NCBI RefSeq assembly: GCF_004349315.1
Contig: NZ_SMLH01000002.1
Span: 124,001-188,000, forward strand
Length of the DNA: 64,000 bases
Direction of reading: 5' to 3'
Source of the DNA: Flavobacterium ranwuense
Lineage (GTDB): Bacteria; Bacteroidota; Bacteroidia; Flavobacteriales; Flavobacteriaceae
Positions 53,255 to 61,372 of this stretch are shown one piece after another; the stretch's first letter is position 1; each line of letters begins with the position of its first letter. Position numbers and translations under genes: made by a program. The notes beneath the pieces are model-generated. The model was given only the letters and a program-made list of their open reading frames with translations. It was not told where the DNA came from and did not search any database.

Positions 53255-54220
53255 ATGAACGATATTTCAAATACCACAACACTTCCCGAAGGACATCCGG
53301 TTCAGGTTTACTTTCAGGAAAACGACATTATTCATGCACTTTTAGAGGAACTCTCCGCTGCAAATCCTGCGGATGATTTACAGAAATACACCAATATTTT
53401 AAATCAGCTTCATACCATCGAGAAACGATTTGCCCGAAAAGAAAATCAGCTTTTTCCATTTCTTGAAAAAAAAGGCTGGGTTGGTCCTTCACAAGGCATG
53501 TGGTCTTTTCATGATAATTTAAGGGAGCAATTCCGTTTAATTCAGTACTATCTTAAAATGAATAATCCGGAAAGAATCAATAGCAACACTCTTTTTCTGG
53601 TCAATGGAATTTACAGATTGATGCAGATGGAAGAAACGGTTTTGTTTCCAAATGCTTTGGACCTCCTTACCGAAGCCGACTGGATTGAAATGCGCAAGGG
53701 CGAAGAAGAAATAGGTTGGATGCTGCCAGAAGCTCCTGCTCCTTATCCAAAACAAGAATACATTCACCCAAGTGAAGATTTTACCAAAAGAGAAATGTCT
53801 TTTTCACTCGAAAATACGTCTCATTATGACGAAGGATATATGACGGTGGAGCAGGTAAATTTACTTTTCAAAACGATGCCGTTAGATCTTACTTATGTTG
53901 ATGAAAATGACAAAGTGATTTTCTATAATCGGGGAGAAGAACGTGTTTTTCCCAGAAGTGCCGGTATTATTGGTCGTGAAGTCAAGTTTTGCCATCCGCC
54001 AAAAAGTGTAGGGACAGTGCTTAAAATCTTGGATGAATTTAGGAAAGGAACTCAAAATGAATCTTCATTTTGGATTAATTACAAAGAACGTCTGATTTAC
54101 ATTCGCTATTTCGCGGTAAGGGATGCTGATAAGAACTACAAAGGCGTCATTGAAATGTCTCAGGATATTACAGACATCAAGAAAATTGAAGGCGAGAAAC
54201 GATTATTGGACTGGGAGTAG
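53255..54220 (+). CDS. Hemerythrin plus PAS domain protein (DUF438-like)
   Basis: The 321-residue cytosolic protein has a hemerythrin-like bundle (LHTIEKRFARKENQLFPFLEKKGW, SFHDNLREQFRL, MQMEETVLFPNALDLL) at about 30-140 and a PAS domain at about 205-315 (LDLTYVDENDKVIFYNRGEERVFPR, GREVKFCHPPKSVGTVLKIL). This layout matches DUF438/PAS proteins. It lies 8 nt after norD in the operon, so a role as NO or oxygen sensor or in NorB iron delivery is likely, but unproven. No output (HTH or kinase) domain is visible. Confidence 0.82.
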   Translation: MNDISNTTTLPEGHPVQVYFQENDIIHALLEELSAANPADDLQKYTNILNQLHTIEKRFARKENQLFPFLEKKGWVGPSQGMWSFHDNLREQFRLIQYYLKMNNPERINSNTLFLVNGIYRLMQMEETVLFPNALDLLTEADWIEMRKGEEEIGWMLPEAPAPYPKQEYIHPSEDFTKREMSFSLENTSHYDEGYMTVEQVNLLFKTMPLDLTYVDENDKVIFYNRGEERVFPRSAGIIGREVKFCHPPKSVGTVLKILDEFRKGTQNESSFWINYKERLIYIRYFAVRDADKNYKGVIEMSQDITDIKKIEGEKRLLDWE

Positions 54221-54243
54221 TTTTATCTTAAAAACATACAAAA

Positions 54244-54825
54244 ATGAACACACTTAAAATTAATTATAAAAGCATCTATTATCCGCCGGGGGGAATTCTG
54301 ATGTGGATTATTATATTTCTGGAGCTCATTACTTTCGGAATGGCACTGTTAGCATTCGTTTATTACGGAAAAGAACAGCCTGAATTGTTTCATCAATCGC
54401 GATTACAACTCAATACAACTTTTGGAGTAATAAACACTATTTTTTTGTTGACGAGTGGTTTTTTTATGGCCAATTCAGTCTTGGAGTTTAAAAACAATAA
54501 CCGTTTAAAATCATCTTTATATTTTAAATTAACCATGCTTGGTGGACTGCTGTTTTTAATACTAAAAAGCGTTGAATACTATCATAAAATGGAATCGGGT
54601 ATCACTCCGGAAACCAATGTTTTTTTTGCTTTTTATTGGTTGTTAACCGCTTTTCATTTGATTCATGTAATCATGGGTTTGGTGATTTTAATCTGGACCA
54701 ACTATGGAATGACCAAGAAAAATTCAGATACAGGTATTGACGATATTGAAGCCTGCGCTGCTTTCTGGCACATGTGTGATTTGATTTGGTTGTTGCTATT
54801 TCCTGTTCTGTACTTAATTTTTTAG
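54244..54825 (+). CDS. norE: NorE-like cytochrome c oxidase subunit III family protein
   Basis: The 193-residue membrane protein has five transmembrane segments and the COX3-type pattern (LELITFGMALLAFVYYG, TAFHLIHVIMGLVILIW, and CAAFWHMCDLIWLLLFPVLYL at the end). NorE proteins accompany nitric-oxide reductase and aid its activity. 4 nt before the subunit IV gene. Confidence 0.85.
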   Translation: MNTLKINYKSIYYPPGGILMWIIIFLELITFGMALLAFVYYGKEQPELFHQSRLQLNTTFGVINTIFLLTSGFFMANSVLEFKNNNRLKSSLYFKLTMLGGLLFLILKSVEYYHKMESGITPETNVFFAFYWLLTAFHLIHVIMGLVILIWTNYGMTKKNSDTGIDDIEACAAFWHMCDLIWLLLFPVLYLIF

Positions 54826-54828
54826 AAA

Positions 54829-55065
54829 ATGAAAAAAACACTTTTTATTACGTATGGTTTATTGATTGTATTGACGGTTTCAACCGCTTTGATTTCAAAT
54901 ACAATGTCTGTTTCTCGTATTTTAATTATTCTAATTATGGGATTATCTGTACTGAAATTTCTCTTGGTTTCTTTTGAATTTATGGATCTTAAAAAAGCGC
55001 ATTCATTTTGGAAAGTGAGTTTAATTTTGGTTTTAGGATTGATTATTTTGGGAATAGTTGTGTAG
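54829..55065 (+). CDS. norF: NorF-like cytochrome c oxidase subunit IV family protein
   Basis: The 78-residue protein has three transmembrane segments and the subunit IV-like SVLKFLLVSFEFMDLKKAHSF motif. It follows norE by 3 nt and ends the nor operon. NorE/NorF are accessory proteins of NO reduction. Confidence 0.82.
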   Translation: MKKTLFITYGLLIVLTVSTALISNTMSVSRILIILIMGLSVLKFLLVSFEFMDLKKAHSFWKVSLILVLGLIILGIVV

Positions 55066-55094
55066 AAATAAGTTCTTATAAAAAAGTTAACAAC

Positions 55095-55138
55095 ATGACA
55101 AATATCATAATAAAGGATGTTTTTGTCTTTTATATTTA
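55095..55138 (+). promoter_or_regulatory. FNR-type promoter of nirK
   Basis: Box ATGACAAATATCAT (55095-55108, one mismatch between half sites) and TATATTTA ending at 55138 (36.5 bp; final base differs from TTTG). Inferred leader about 32 nt. Confidence 0.65.
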
Positions 55139-55174
55139 CACTATAAATTACGATGAATTTAACAATCTATAATT

Positions 55175-56665
55175 ATGAAATGTACATTTAAATTTAACAG
55201 AAAAAACAAGGTAACTGCTATTGCTTTTTTTGTAGCCCTTGGTCTGTTTTCTTGTTCCAAAAATGAAGAAAAAGACGCAAAATATTATGAGAACATTAAG
55301 GTGGAAGGTCAAAAAACGGCTGAACTGACTGCGCCACCTTTTGTACCTAAACCAGTAGGTGATCGTGCGGCCACAAAATTGGTTGTGAACATGGAGATTA
55401 AAGAACAAGAGGGCGAAATGGTAGATGGTGTTAAATATACTTATTGGACCTTCGGAGGATCAGTTCCTGGAAGTTTTATAAGAACTCGTGTAGGTGATGA
55501 GGTAGAATTTCATTTGAAAAATCACCCCGATAATAAAATGCCGCACAATATAGATTTGCATGCGGTAACTGGACCAGGCGGAGGAGCAACCTCTTCATTA
55601 GTGGCGCCGGGACATGAAAAAGTATTCAATTTTAAAACGTTGAATCCTGGCTTGTATGTGTACCATTGTGCCACAGCTCCTGTTGGGATGCACATTGCAA
55701 ACGGTATGTATGGTTTGATATTAGTGGAACCTGAAGGTGGTTTGCCTCCAGTTGACAAAGAATACTACATTATGCAAGGCGATTTTTATACCAAAGGAAA
55801 TTATGGAGAACAAGGATCTCAACCATTTGATATGAATAAAGCGATTAAAGAGCAACCGGATTATGTAGTGTTTAATGGAAAAGTAGGGGCGTTAACAGGA
55901 GATAAAGCATTAACAGCCAAAAAAGGGGAAACAGTACGTATTTATATGGGGAATGGTGGACCAAACTTAGTCTCTTCTTTCCACGCAATTGGTGAAATAT
56001 TCGATAAAGTTCATATTGAAGGTGGCGATATGATTAACAAAAATGTCCAAACAACTTTGATACCAGCTGGTGGCGCAGCAATAGTTGAATTTAAAGTGGA
56101 TGTTCCCGGTACGTATATTTTAGTAGATCACTCCATTTTTAGAGCTTTCAACAAAGGGGCATTAGGAATGTTAAAAGTAGAAGGGAATGATAATAAGATA
56201 GTCTATTCTGGAACAACACAAGAAGGGATTTATTTGCCGGAAGGAGGTACCATACAAAATATGCCTAAAGTGAAAGGTACTACTCAAAGCATTGCGGCGA
56301 AAACTGTAGCTGAACACGTTAAAGCAGGGAAAGAACTGTACGGAAGAACCTGTCTAGCCTGTCACCAATCTGAAGGGCAGGGAATTCCCAACGCATTCCC
56401 TCCATTAGCCAAGTCAGATTTCTTAAACGCTAATTCTGGCAGAGCAATAAATGCTGTTTTGCACGGATTGAGCGGAGAAGTTACTGTAAATGGTAAAAAA
56501 TTCAATAACGTCATGACCAGTCAAAATTTGACCGACGATGAAGTAGCCAGTGTATTGACTTATGTGTATGACAGTTGGGGAAATAATAAAACGGTTGTAA
56601 CGCCGGCAATGGTTAAAACATTGAGAGGAAAAGTAGCTCCAAAAGCAAAAGATATTCATGAATAA
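55175..56665 (+). CDS. nirK: Copper nitrite reductase with C-terminal cytochrome c domain
   Basis: The 496-residue lipoprotein (lipobox LFSC, Cys27) has two cupredoxin domains with type 1 Cu ligands His124, Cys165, His173, Met178 and type 2 ligands His129, His164, His319, with His270 in the active-site region (AniA/NirK numbering aside). A linker rich in Gly and Lys leads to a cytochrome c domain with CLACH (393-397). It reduces nitrite to NO in the periplasm; the fused haem likely delivers electrons internally. This tethered domain is strikingly similar to the stand-alone cytochrome c that follows. Starts after a strong FNR-type promoter. Confidence 0.95.
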   Translation: MKCTFKFNRKNKVTAIAFFVALGLFSCSKNEEKDAKYYENIKVEGQKTAELTAPPFVPKPVGDRAATKLVVNMEIKEQEGEMVDGVKYTYWTFGGSVPGSFIRTRVGDEVEFHLKNHPDNKMPHNIDLHAVTGPGGGATSSLVAPGHEKVFNFKTLNPGLYVYHCATAPVGMHIANGMYGLILVEPEGGLPPVDKEYYIMQGDFYTKGNYGEQGSQPFDMNKAIKEQPDYVVFNGKVGALTGDKALTAKKGETVRIYMGNGGPNLVSSFHAIGEIFDKVHIEGGDMINKNVQTTLIPAGGAAIVEFKVDVPGTYILVDHSIFRAFNKGALGMLKVEGNDNKIVYSGTTQEGIYLPEGGTIQNMPKVKGTTQSIAAKTVAEHVKAGKELYGRTCLACHQSEGQGIPNAFPPLAKSDFLNANSGRAINAVLHGLSGEVTVNGKKFNNVMTSQNLTDDEVASVLTYVYDSWGNNKTVVTPAMVKTLRGKVAPKAKDIHE

Positions 56666-56717
56666 AAACAGGATTGAATCCAAATCTAAATAAGTATTTA
56701 ACAATAATTATAATAAT

Positions 56718-57095
56718 ATGAAAAAGTATATTTTATGCATCGGAATGATGGGATTGGCTTTACAGGGATACAGTCAAAGCGCTGATAAAGGAAAAGGAAT
56801 TTATGCGAAAACGTGTATCGCTTGTCACCAAGCTGCCGGGCAAGGAATTCCGGGTGCTTTCCCTCCTTTAGCCAAATCTGATTACTTAAATAAAGATGTG
56901 AATCGCGCTGTAAAAGGTGTCGTAAAAGGGTTAACCGGACCAATTACTGTAAATGGTAAAAAATTCAGTGGTGCCATGCCTGCACAAGCATTAAGCGATC
57001 AACAAATAGCAGATGCAATGACCTATGTTTACGCCAGTTGGGGAAATAACAAAACTACGGTTACACCAGCAATGGTAAAAGCCCAAAGAAAATAA
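56718..57095 (+). CDS. Periplasmic cytochrome c, paralogue of the NirK tail
   Basis: The 125-residue protein has a signal peptide (about 1-20, ...LQGYSQSA) and one cytochrome c domain with CIACH (about 36-40). It matches the NirK C-terminal domain nearly throughout: [31 protein letters not shown] and the end YASWGNNKTTVTPAMVK. It is a good candidate for the soluble electron donor to NirK, NorC or NosZ. 52 nt after nirK, same transcript likely. Confidence 0.92.
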   Translation: MKKYILCIGMMGLALQGYSQSADKGKGIYAKTCIACHQAAGQGIPGAFPPLAKSDYLNKDVNRAVKGVVKGLTGPITVNGKKFSGAMPAQALSDQQIADAMTYVYASWGNNKTTVTPAMVKAQRK

Positions 57096-57121
57096 TTCGT
57101 ACAGCTTAAAAGAAATTAGCC

Positions 57122-57895
57122 ATGTTAAATATGAAAAATTTTTTGCCAATATTTTTGTTTCTTATTACAGCATCGCTATGGTCTCAAGTTGTTAAAATGG
57201 CTTCTATTGAAGGGGGGACTTTTGTCCCCCTTTATGGGGCTACAAGTAAAAAACCAGTACAAGTTGACGCTTTTAGTCTTGATATTTATCCGGTAACCAA
57301 TACCCAATTTTTGAAATTTTTGAAGAAATATCCAGAAAACAGTCGCTCCAGAATGAAAGGTATTTTTGCCGATAAAAGTTATTTATCGCAATGGGAAAGT
57401 GATTTTAATTATGGGGCTGCCAATTTAAGTTCTGCTCCGGTAACGAATGTTTCTTGGTTTACAGCCAAAAAATATTGTGAGTGCCAAGGAAAACGATTAC
57501 CCACCATGGATGAATGGGAATATGTTGCCATGGCCGATGAGAAACGAATTGACGCACGTACTAAAGAAAGCTTTAATAATTATATTTTGTCTTGGTATGA
57601 AAAACCAAAAACCTATGCGAATCCGGTAGGTCGCACCTTCAAAAATTATTGGGGTGTTTATGATATGCATGGATTAGTTTGGGAATGGACAGCCGATTTC
57701 AATAGTGTTTTTCTTTCCGGGGAATCCAGAAAAGACAAGGATACGGACCGGAATCTATTTTGCGGAAGCGGTTCTGTAAATGCAACAGATTTAATGAACT
57801 ATGCCGCTTTTATGCGTTATGCTTTCCGAGGAAGTCTTAAGGCACGATTTACTACTAAAAACCTCGGTTTTCGATGTGCGAAAGATAAAAAGTAG
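57122..57895 (+). CDS. SUMF1/NirV-type formylglycine-like enzyme family protein
   Basis: The 257-residue protein has a signal peptide (about 1-22) and a single SUMF1/FGE-sulfatase-modifying fold: IEGGTFVPLYG, DIYPVTNTQFLKFLKKYP, NVSWFTAKKYCECQGKRLPTMDEWEYVA, GLVWEWTADF and GFRCAK. SUMF1-family NirV genes occur next to nirK or nosZ in denitrifiers, with unknown function. The two active-site cysteines of true FGEs are not obvious. An alternative start at ATG 57131 would give a more typical signal. A GGGGGACTTTTGTCCCCC hairpin is in the coding sequence. Confidence 0.85.
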   Translation: MLNMKNFLPIFLFLITASLWSQVVKMASIEGGTFVPLYGATSKKPVQVDAFSLDIYPVTNTQFLKFLKKYPENSRSRMKGIFADKSYLSQWESDFNYGAANLSSAPVTNVSWFTAKKYCECQGKRLPTMDEWEYVAMADEKRIDARTKESFNNYILSWYEKPKTYANPVGRTFKNYWGVYDMHGLVWEWTADFNSVFLSGESRKDKDTDRNLFCGSGSVNATDLMNYAAFMRYAFRGSLKARFTTKNLGFRCAKDKK

Positions 57896-57913
57896 CGCTC
57901 AAAATCAACTCAA

Positions 57914-58594
57914 ATGACAACAGAAATGAAATCAAATAGTCACAATCCCAGCTTATCTAAACAGACGAATCTTCTAAAAATAAAAGCTAAGAAAAACAGG
58001 TGTAAAACGCTTTTTTTAGGATTAGTTTTAATTCTTTTATCACTTCAGTCCTGTGTTAATAAATCAAAAGCGGAGACAATAGACAAACCTATTTCGGATT
58101 TATCCATTTACAATCTTCCGTCAAAATGGACCAATGAAGAAGGTGAAAATATCGAAATGAAAGATTTGAAGGGGAAAGTGCTGGTTATGGTTATGATTTA
58201 CACTTCTTGTAAATCTGCTTGTCCAAGATTAGTGGCTGACATGCGAAATATCGAACAAAGATTGCCGAACAACATAAAGGATAATGTGAATTTTGTTTTA
58301 GTGAGTATCGATTCTACTGTAGATGCGCCCAAACGGTTGAAAGCATTTGCCATTGAGAACAAAATGGACGGCGCACAATGGGTTTTTTTACGCTCATCAG
58401 AAGAGAATACAAGAGAATTTGCAGCAGTTTTAGCAGTAAACTATAAAAAAATAGCGCCTTTGGAATTCTCCCATTCCAATATCATAAGTGTATTTAATGC
58501 TGATGGGGAATTAGCCTATCAACAAGAGGGTTTAGGTGTCAATTCAGACCAAACCATTCAGAAGATTACAGAGGAAGCTCAAAAAATAAATTAA
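57914..58594 (+). CDS. SCO family copper chaperone
   Basis: The 226-residue membrane-anchored thioredoxin-fold protein has an N-terminal basic stretch, a hydrophobic signal (TLFLGLVLILLSLQSC, lipobox-like) and the copper motif YTSCKSACP (CxxxC) with a later His in FSHSNII. SCO proteins deliver copper or act as thiol reductants for CuA sites, here plausibly for NosZ, or for NirK. A later ATG (57926) is an alternative start. 2 nt before the porin gene. Confidence 0.9.
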   Translation: MTTEMKSNSHNPSLSKQTNLLKIKAKKNRCKTLFLGLVLILLSLQSCVNKSKAETIDKPISDLSIYNLPSKWTNEEGENIEMKDLKGKVLVMVMIYTSCKSACPRLVADMRNIEQRLPNNIKDNVNFVLVSIDSTVDAPKRLKAFAIENKMDGAQWVFLRSSEENTREFAAVLAVNYKKIAPLEFSHSNIISVFNADGELAYQQEGLGVNSDQTIQKITEEAQKIN

Positions 58595-58596
58595 AC

Positions 58597-59859
58597 ATGA
58601 AATTACTTAAAATAATTGGTTTGTCATTTTTAGGAATGGTAAGCATGGAGACTTATGCCCAAGAGTTGGATGCCAATCTGCAACTCAGACCGCGTTATGA
58701 ATACCGAAACGGTTTCAAAAACCTTATGCCAAATGGGGAAAAGGCAACTTCATTTGTATCGCAACGTTCCCGATTAAATTTTAATTACAAACAAGAAAAA
58801 TTAAAAGCCAAATTAACTTTTCAGAACATTCGCACTTGGGGTGATGTGGCAACAACAACACAAGTTGATAAAAACGGAATTGCTTTATTTGAAGCTTGGG
58901 CACAATATGATTTTGATGCCAAATGGAGTGCGCGCTTAGGTCGCCAAGTGATTTTGTATGACAATCAGCGTATTTTTGGTGAAATCGACTGGGCACAACA
59001 AGGACAAAGCCATGATGCAGCAGTGATTACGTTTCATCAGAAGAATCATCAACTGGATTTAGGATTGGTATTGAATGCTGATAAAGAAAATTTATTAGAG
59101 CCTAAAACCGCCTACACGACTAACTACAAATCCTTGCAATATGCATGGTATCACACTCAATTTAGTAAACTGAACATGAGTTTGTTATTTTTAAATACCG
59201 GTTATGAGTTTGAAAAAGCCATTGGTAATTTAGAAGTAGATTACAAACAAACTTTTGGAACGTATCTTACATTTAAAGATAAAAAATGGGATACAAATCT
59301 AGGTTTGTACGGACAAACTGGAAAAAGCAATGACAAAAGTGTGAGTGCTTGGTATGCTGGTGCAAATCTGGGATATGCCTTAACAAATGCATTTAAAGCT
59401 ACTTTTGGATATGAATATCTTTCGGGTAAAAATCAAGATGATAGCAGTTCTGACATAAAATCGTTTAATCCTATTTTTGGAACCAACCACGGATTTAATG
59501 GCTATATGGATTATTTCTACGTAGGTAACCACCTGAATAGTGTTGGATTGCAGGATGTTTATTTAAAATTAAATTATACCCAAAACAAATGGCAATTTAA
59601 TTTGATACCACACGTATTCTCAGCCCCAAATGCAGTTTTAGACGCCACTAATAAAAAAATGGATAGCTATTTAGGAACAGAAATGGATTTTACTGCCGGT
59701 TATGCCTTTCAAAAAGACATTGTTGCTTCAGCTGGTTATTCCCAAATGTTTGGTTCTGGAACTTTAGAAAGATTAAAAAATGGTATTGATGCCGCCAATA
59801 CCAACAATTGGGTTTGGGTAATGGTTACTTTTAGCCCCAAAATATTTACTTTAAAATAG
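58597..59859 (+). CDS. Alginate-export-like outer-membrane porin
   Basis: The 420-residue protein has a signal peptide (about 1-21, ...ETYAQE) and a beta-barrel with alternating patterns, the RPRYEYRNGF and LTFQNIRTWGD segments, and GRQVILYDNQRIFGEIDWAQQ. This is typical of the alginate_exp/porin family. It probably lets small anions such as nitrite into the periplasm, suggested by its place as the last gene of the nirK operon. Substrate not proven. Confidence 0.85.
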   Translation: MKLLKIIGLSFLGMVSMETYAQELDANLQLRPRYEYRNGFKNLMPNGEKATSFVSQRSRLNFNYKQEKLKAKLTFQNIRTWGDVATTTQVDKNGIALFEAWAQYDFDAKWSARLGRQVILYDNQRIFGEIDWAQQGQSHDAAVITFHQKNHQLDLGLVLNADKENLLEPKTAYTTNYKSLQYAWYHTQFSKLNMSLLFLNTGYEFEKAIGNLEVDYKQTFGTYLTFKDKKWDTNLGLYGQTGKSNDKSVSAWYAGANLGYALTNAFKATFGYEYLSGKNQDDSSSDIKSFNPIFGTNHGFNGYMDYFYVGNHLNSVGLQDVYLKLNYTQNKWQFNLIPHVFSAPNAVLDATNKKMDSYLGTEMDFTAGYAFQKDIVASAGYSQMFGSGTLERLKNGIDAANTNNWVWVMVTFSPKIFTLK

Positions 59860-60068
59860 ATTTTACTTAGATTAACTAGTTCAAATAAAGTTTAATTTAA
59901 GTATTTGTAAACGAGTTAGTTGAATATTTTTCATTAGTTCCAAACGGAATGTGAAAGGGGACAAAGTGTATTTTCGTTTTGGTCATACACAATTTACTCT
60001 CTACGGTCAAATGGATGTGCTAACTTAGCGTGGAGTTCCAGTTAAGAGCAAAACCTTAACTTTAGACC

Positions 60069-60408
60069 ATGAAAGAAAATCGTAAAACTTACGACCGCAT
60101 TTTCAAAGAGGAAGCAGTCCAATTAAGTTATGAAAGAGACAATATCCCACAACTGGCAAAAGAACTTGGAGTATCATCTGCATTGCTATATAAATGGCGA
60201 CAAGATTATCAAGAATTTGGAACAGGAAGTTTTCCTGGAAAAAGCAATTTAAAATTAAGCCCTGAACAAGAAAAAATTCATGAACTCGAAAAAAAATTAA
60301 AAGAAGCAGAATTAGAACGTGATATCTTAAAAAAAGAAGGCACTCCGCTTTGAATTATAAAACTATTGAAGAATTTAATAAATTAACTAATTACAAAAAT
60401 GTAGCTTA
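60069..60408 (+). pseudogene. Internally deleted IS3-family element
   Basis: The first 93 codons match an IS3 orfA (helix-turn-helix SYERDNIPQLAKELGVSSA with a C-terminal leucine zipper). At 60336-60346 the orfA sequence runs directly into the last 20 codons of orfB, out of frame: the other frame gives HSALNYKTIEEFNKLTNY and stops at 60408. Nearly all of orfB, including the catalytic DDE residues, is gone, so the element is dead without help. The 94-codon open frame is a chimeric stub, not a normal orfA. Confidence 0.8.
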
Positions 60409-60559
60409 ACTTTTTCTCTACTTTTTGTTTGCATATCCAGGTTGTTTGAAATTTTTAAGTTGATTTAGCGAGACCCTGATTTTAGGAATTTAGTAGGGTC
60501 TCGATTTTATCTCGTTAAGATTGAGATTAGATGAATAATTTGAATATGCAGTAAAAGCA

Positions 60560-60593
60560 AAAACCCCGTAAATCGTAAGATTTACGGGGTTTT
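60560..60593 (-). terminator. Terminator behind tRNA-Ser fragment 2
   Basis: 15-nt perfect arms (AAAACCCCGTAAATC and complement) with a 4-nt loop. On the minus strand a T-run follows. It lies 3' of the tRNA-Ser copy, as at 11.7 kb, but its sequence differs. Confidence 0.75.
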
Positions 60594-60606
60594 GATACCA
60601 TTTGTT

Positions 60607-60628
60607 TTTCTACTGGCGGAGAAAGAGG
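60607..60628 (-). repeat. tRNA-Ser 3'-end fragment, candidate att copy 2
   Basis: Identical 22 nt to the copy at 11795-11816, in the same orientation (minus: CCTCTTTCTCCGCCA + GTAGAAA). Only 15-16 nt of the tRNA are present, with an extra C before (CCCTCTTT...), so it fits an attachment core better than a tRNA gene. Confidence 0.65.
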
Positions 60629-60858
60629 GAGTTGTTTGTTTTTCTAAAGCGCCGTAAAATAAGGCTTCGCAAAGCTTTTATTTTAAATGACTCCTCAACT
60701 GACACCTCTCAATATGTTAGCAAATTGTTCTAAATTTCAATTATCAAAGATAAGTGTTTTTTTGCTGGAATTAATAATTAATTATCATATTTTGAACTGG
60801 TTAACCGTTTTTTTTGAACAGGCATTGGTTCAAAATTTAGTTGCCTAAAGTATAATTT

Positions 60859-61062
60859 CTACCCAATTATCAAAGGTTCAACTTGTTCAATTTTTAAGCT
60901 GGTATATTGGCAAAACTCCTCGACAGATACAAACTCATTTTGGAGCTTGTTGAGCTCCTTTCTTATTTTTTGAAGTAGTCTAATACTTTGGCGATAACTC
61001 TTTCCGGTTATGCGTTGTATATCCTTAGGATAGATACATAATCTATTGTTTTTGGCTCTCAT
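60859..61062 (-). CDS. Small helix-turn-helix-like protein
   Basis: The 67-residue protein has a basic start (MRAKNNRL), a helix pair IYPKDIQRITGKSYRQSIRLL, a charged helix (QKIRKELNKLQN) and a FVSVEEFCQYTSLKIEQVEPLI end. This looks like a compact DNA-binding protein of the excisionase/MerR-like size, but I do not recognise a named family. It is divergent from the 61.4-63.0 kb cassette, so it could regulate it or assist mobility. Confidence 0.6.
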   Translation of the reverse strand: MRAKNNRLCIYPKDIQRITGKSYRQSIRLLQKIRKELNKLQNEFVSVEEFCQYTSLKIEQVEPLIIG

Positions 61063-61372
61063 ACTCTATCTATGACTTTGATTGGGCTTTGCCTAATCTG
61101 GAACCTCTGTGGTTCAAGTTCTGGCACTCCATAAAAATAGTAAATTATTCCTTTGGTTCAGAAGCGGAAATCTACTCCCGTCAATGTTGGTTGTAAATGG
61201 GTATTTAGGTCATTTTATGCCATTTGTGTCACAAAGTGACATATGGGATAGGGAAGTCTTTTTTATGTGATTTAATTGACTAAAATTTGTTTTATAATCA
61301 ATCGAAAAGTGTTGCAACAGGATGATGATTGAGGGAATTAGAAACATTTATTAATTTAAAATTTTAGGAATT
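61063..61372. promoter_or_regulatory. Control region of the small-gene cassette
   Basis: This 310-nt gap holds the perfect palindrome TGTCACAAAGTGACA (61227-61241, 6-3-6) between the divergent small HTH gene and the cassette. A short hairpin-like AACCTCTGTGGTT lies near 61100. No FNR-type box. Confidence 0.5.

Larger units (their letters stand above)
60409..60858. other. Intergenic stretch with hairpins and tRNA fragment
   Basis: 450 nt without genes. It holds a 9-bp-stem hairpin (CGAGACCCT at 60469 with AGGGTCTCG at 60495), the terminator at 60560-60593 and the second tRNA-Ser copy. Nothing else is recognisable. Confidence 0.6.

Noticed and set aside
60607..60629. Intact tRNA-Ser gene
   Set aside because: Only the last 15-16 nt match; no anticodon, D or variable arm follows in the expected direction.
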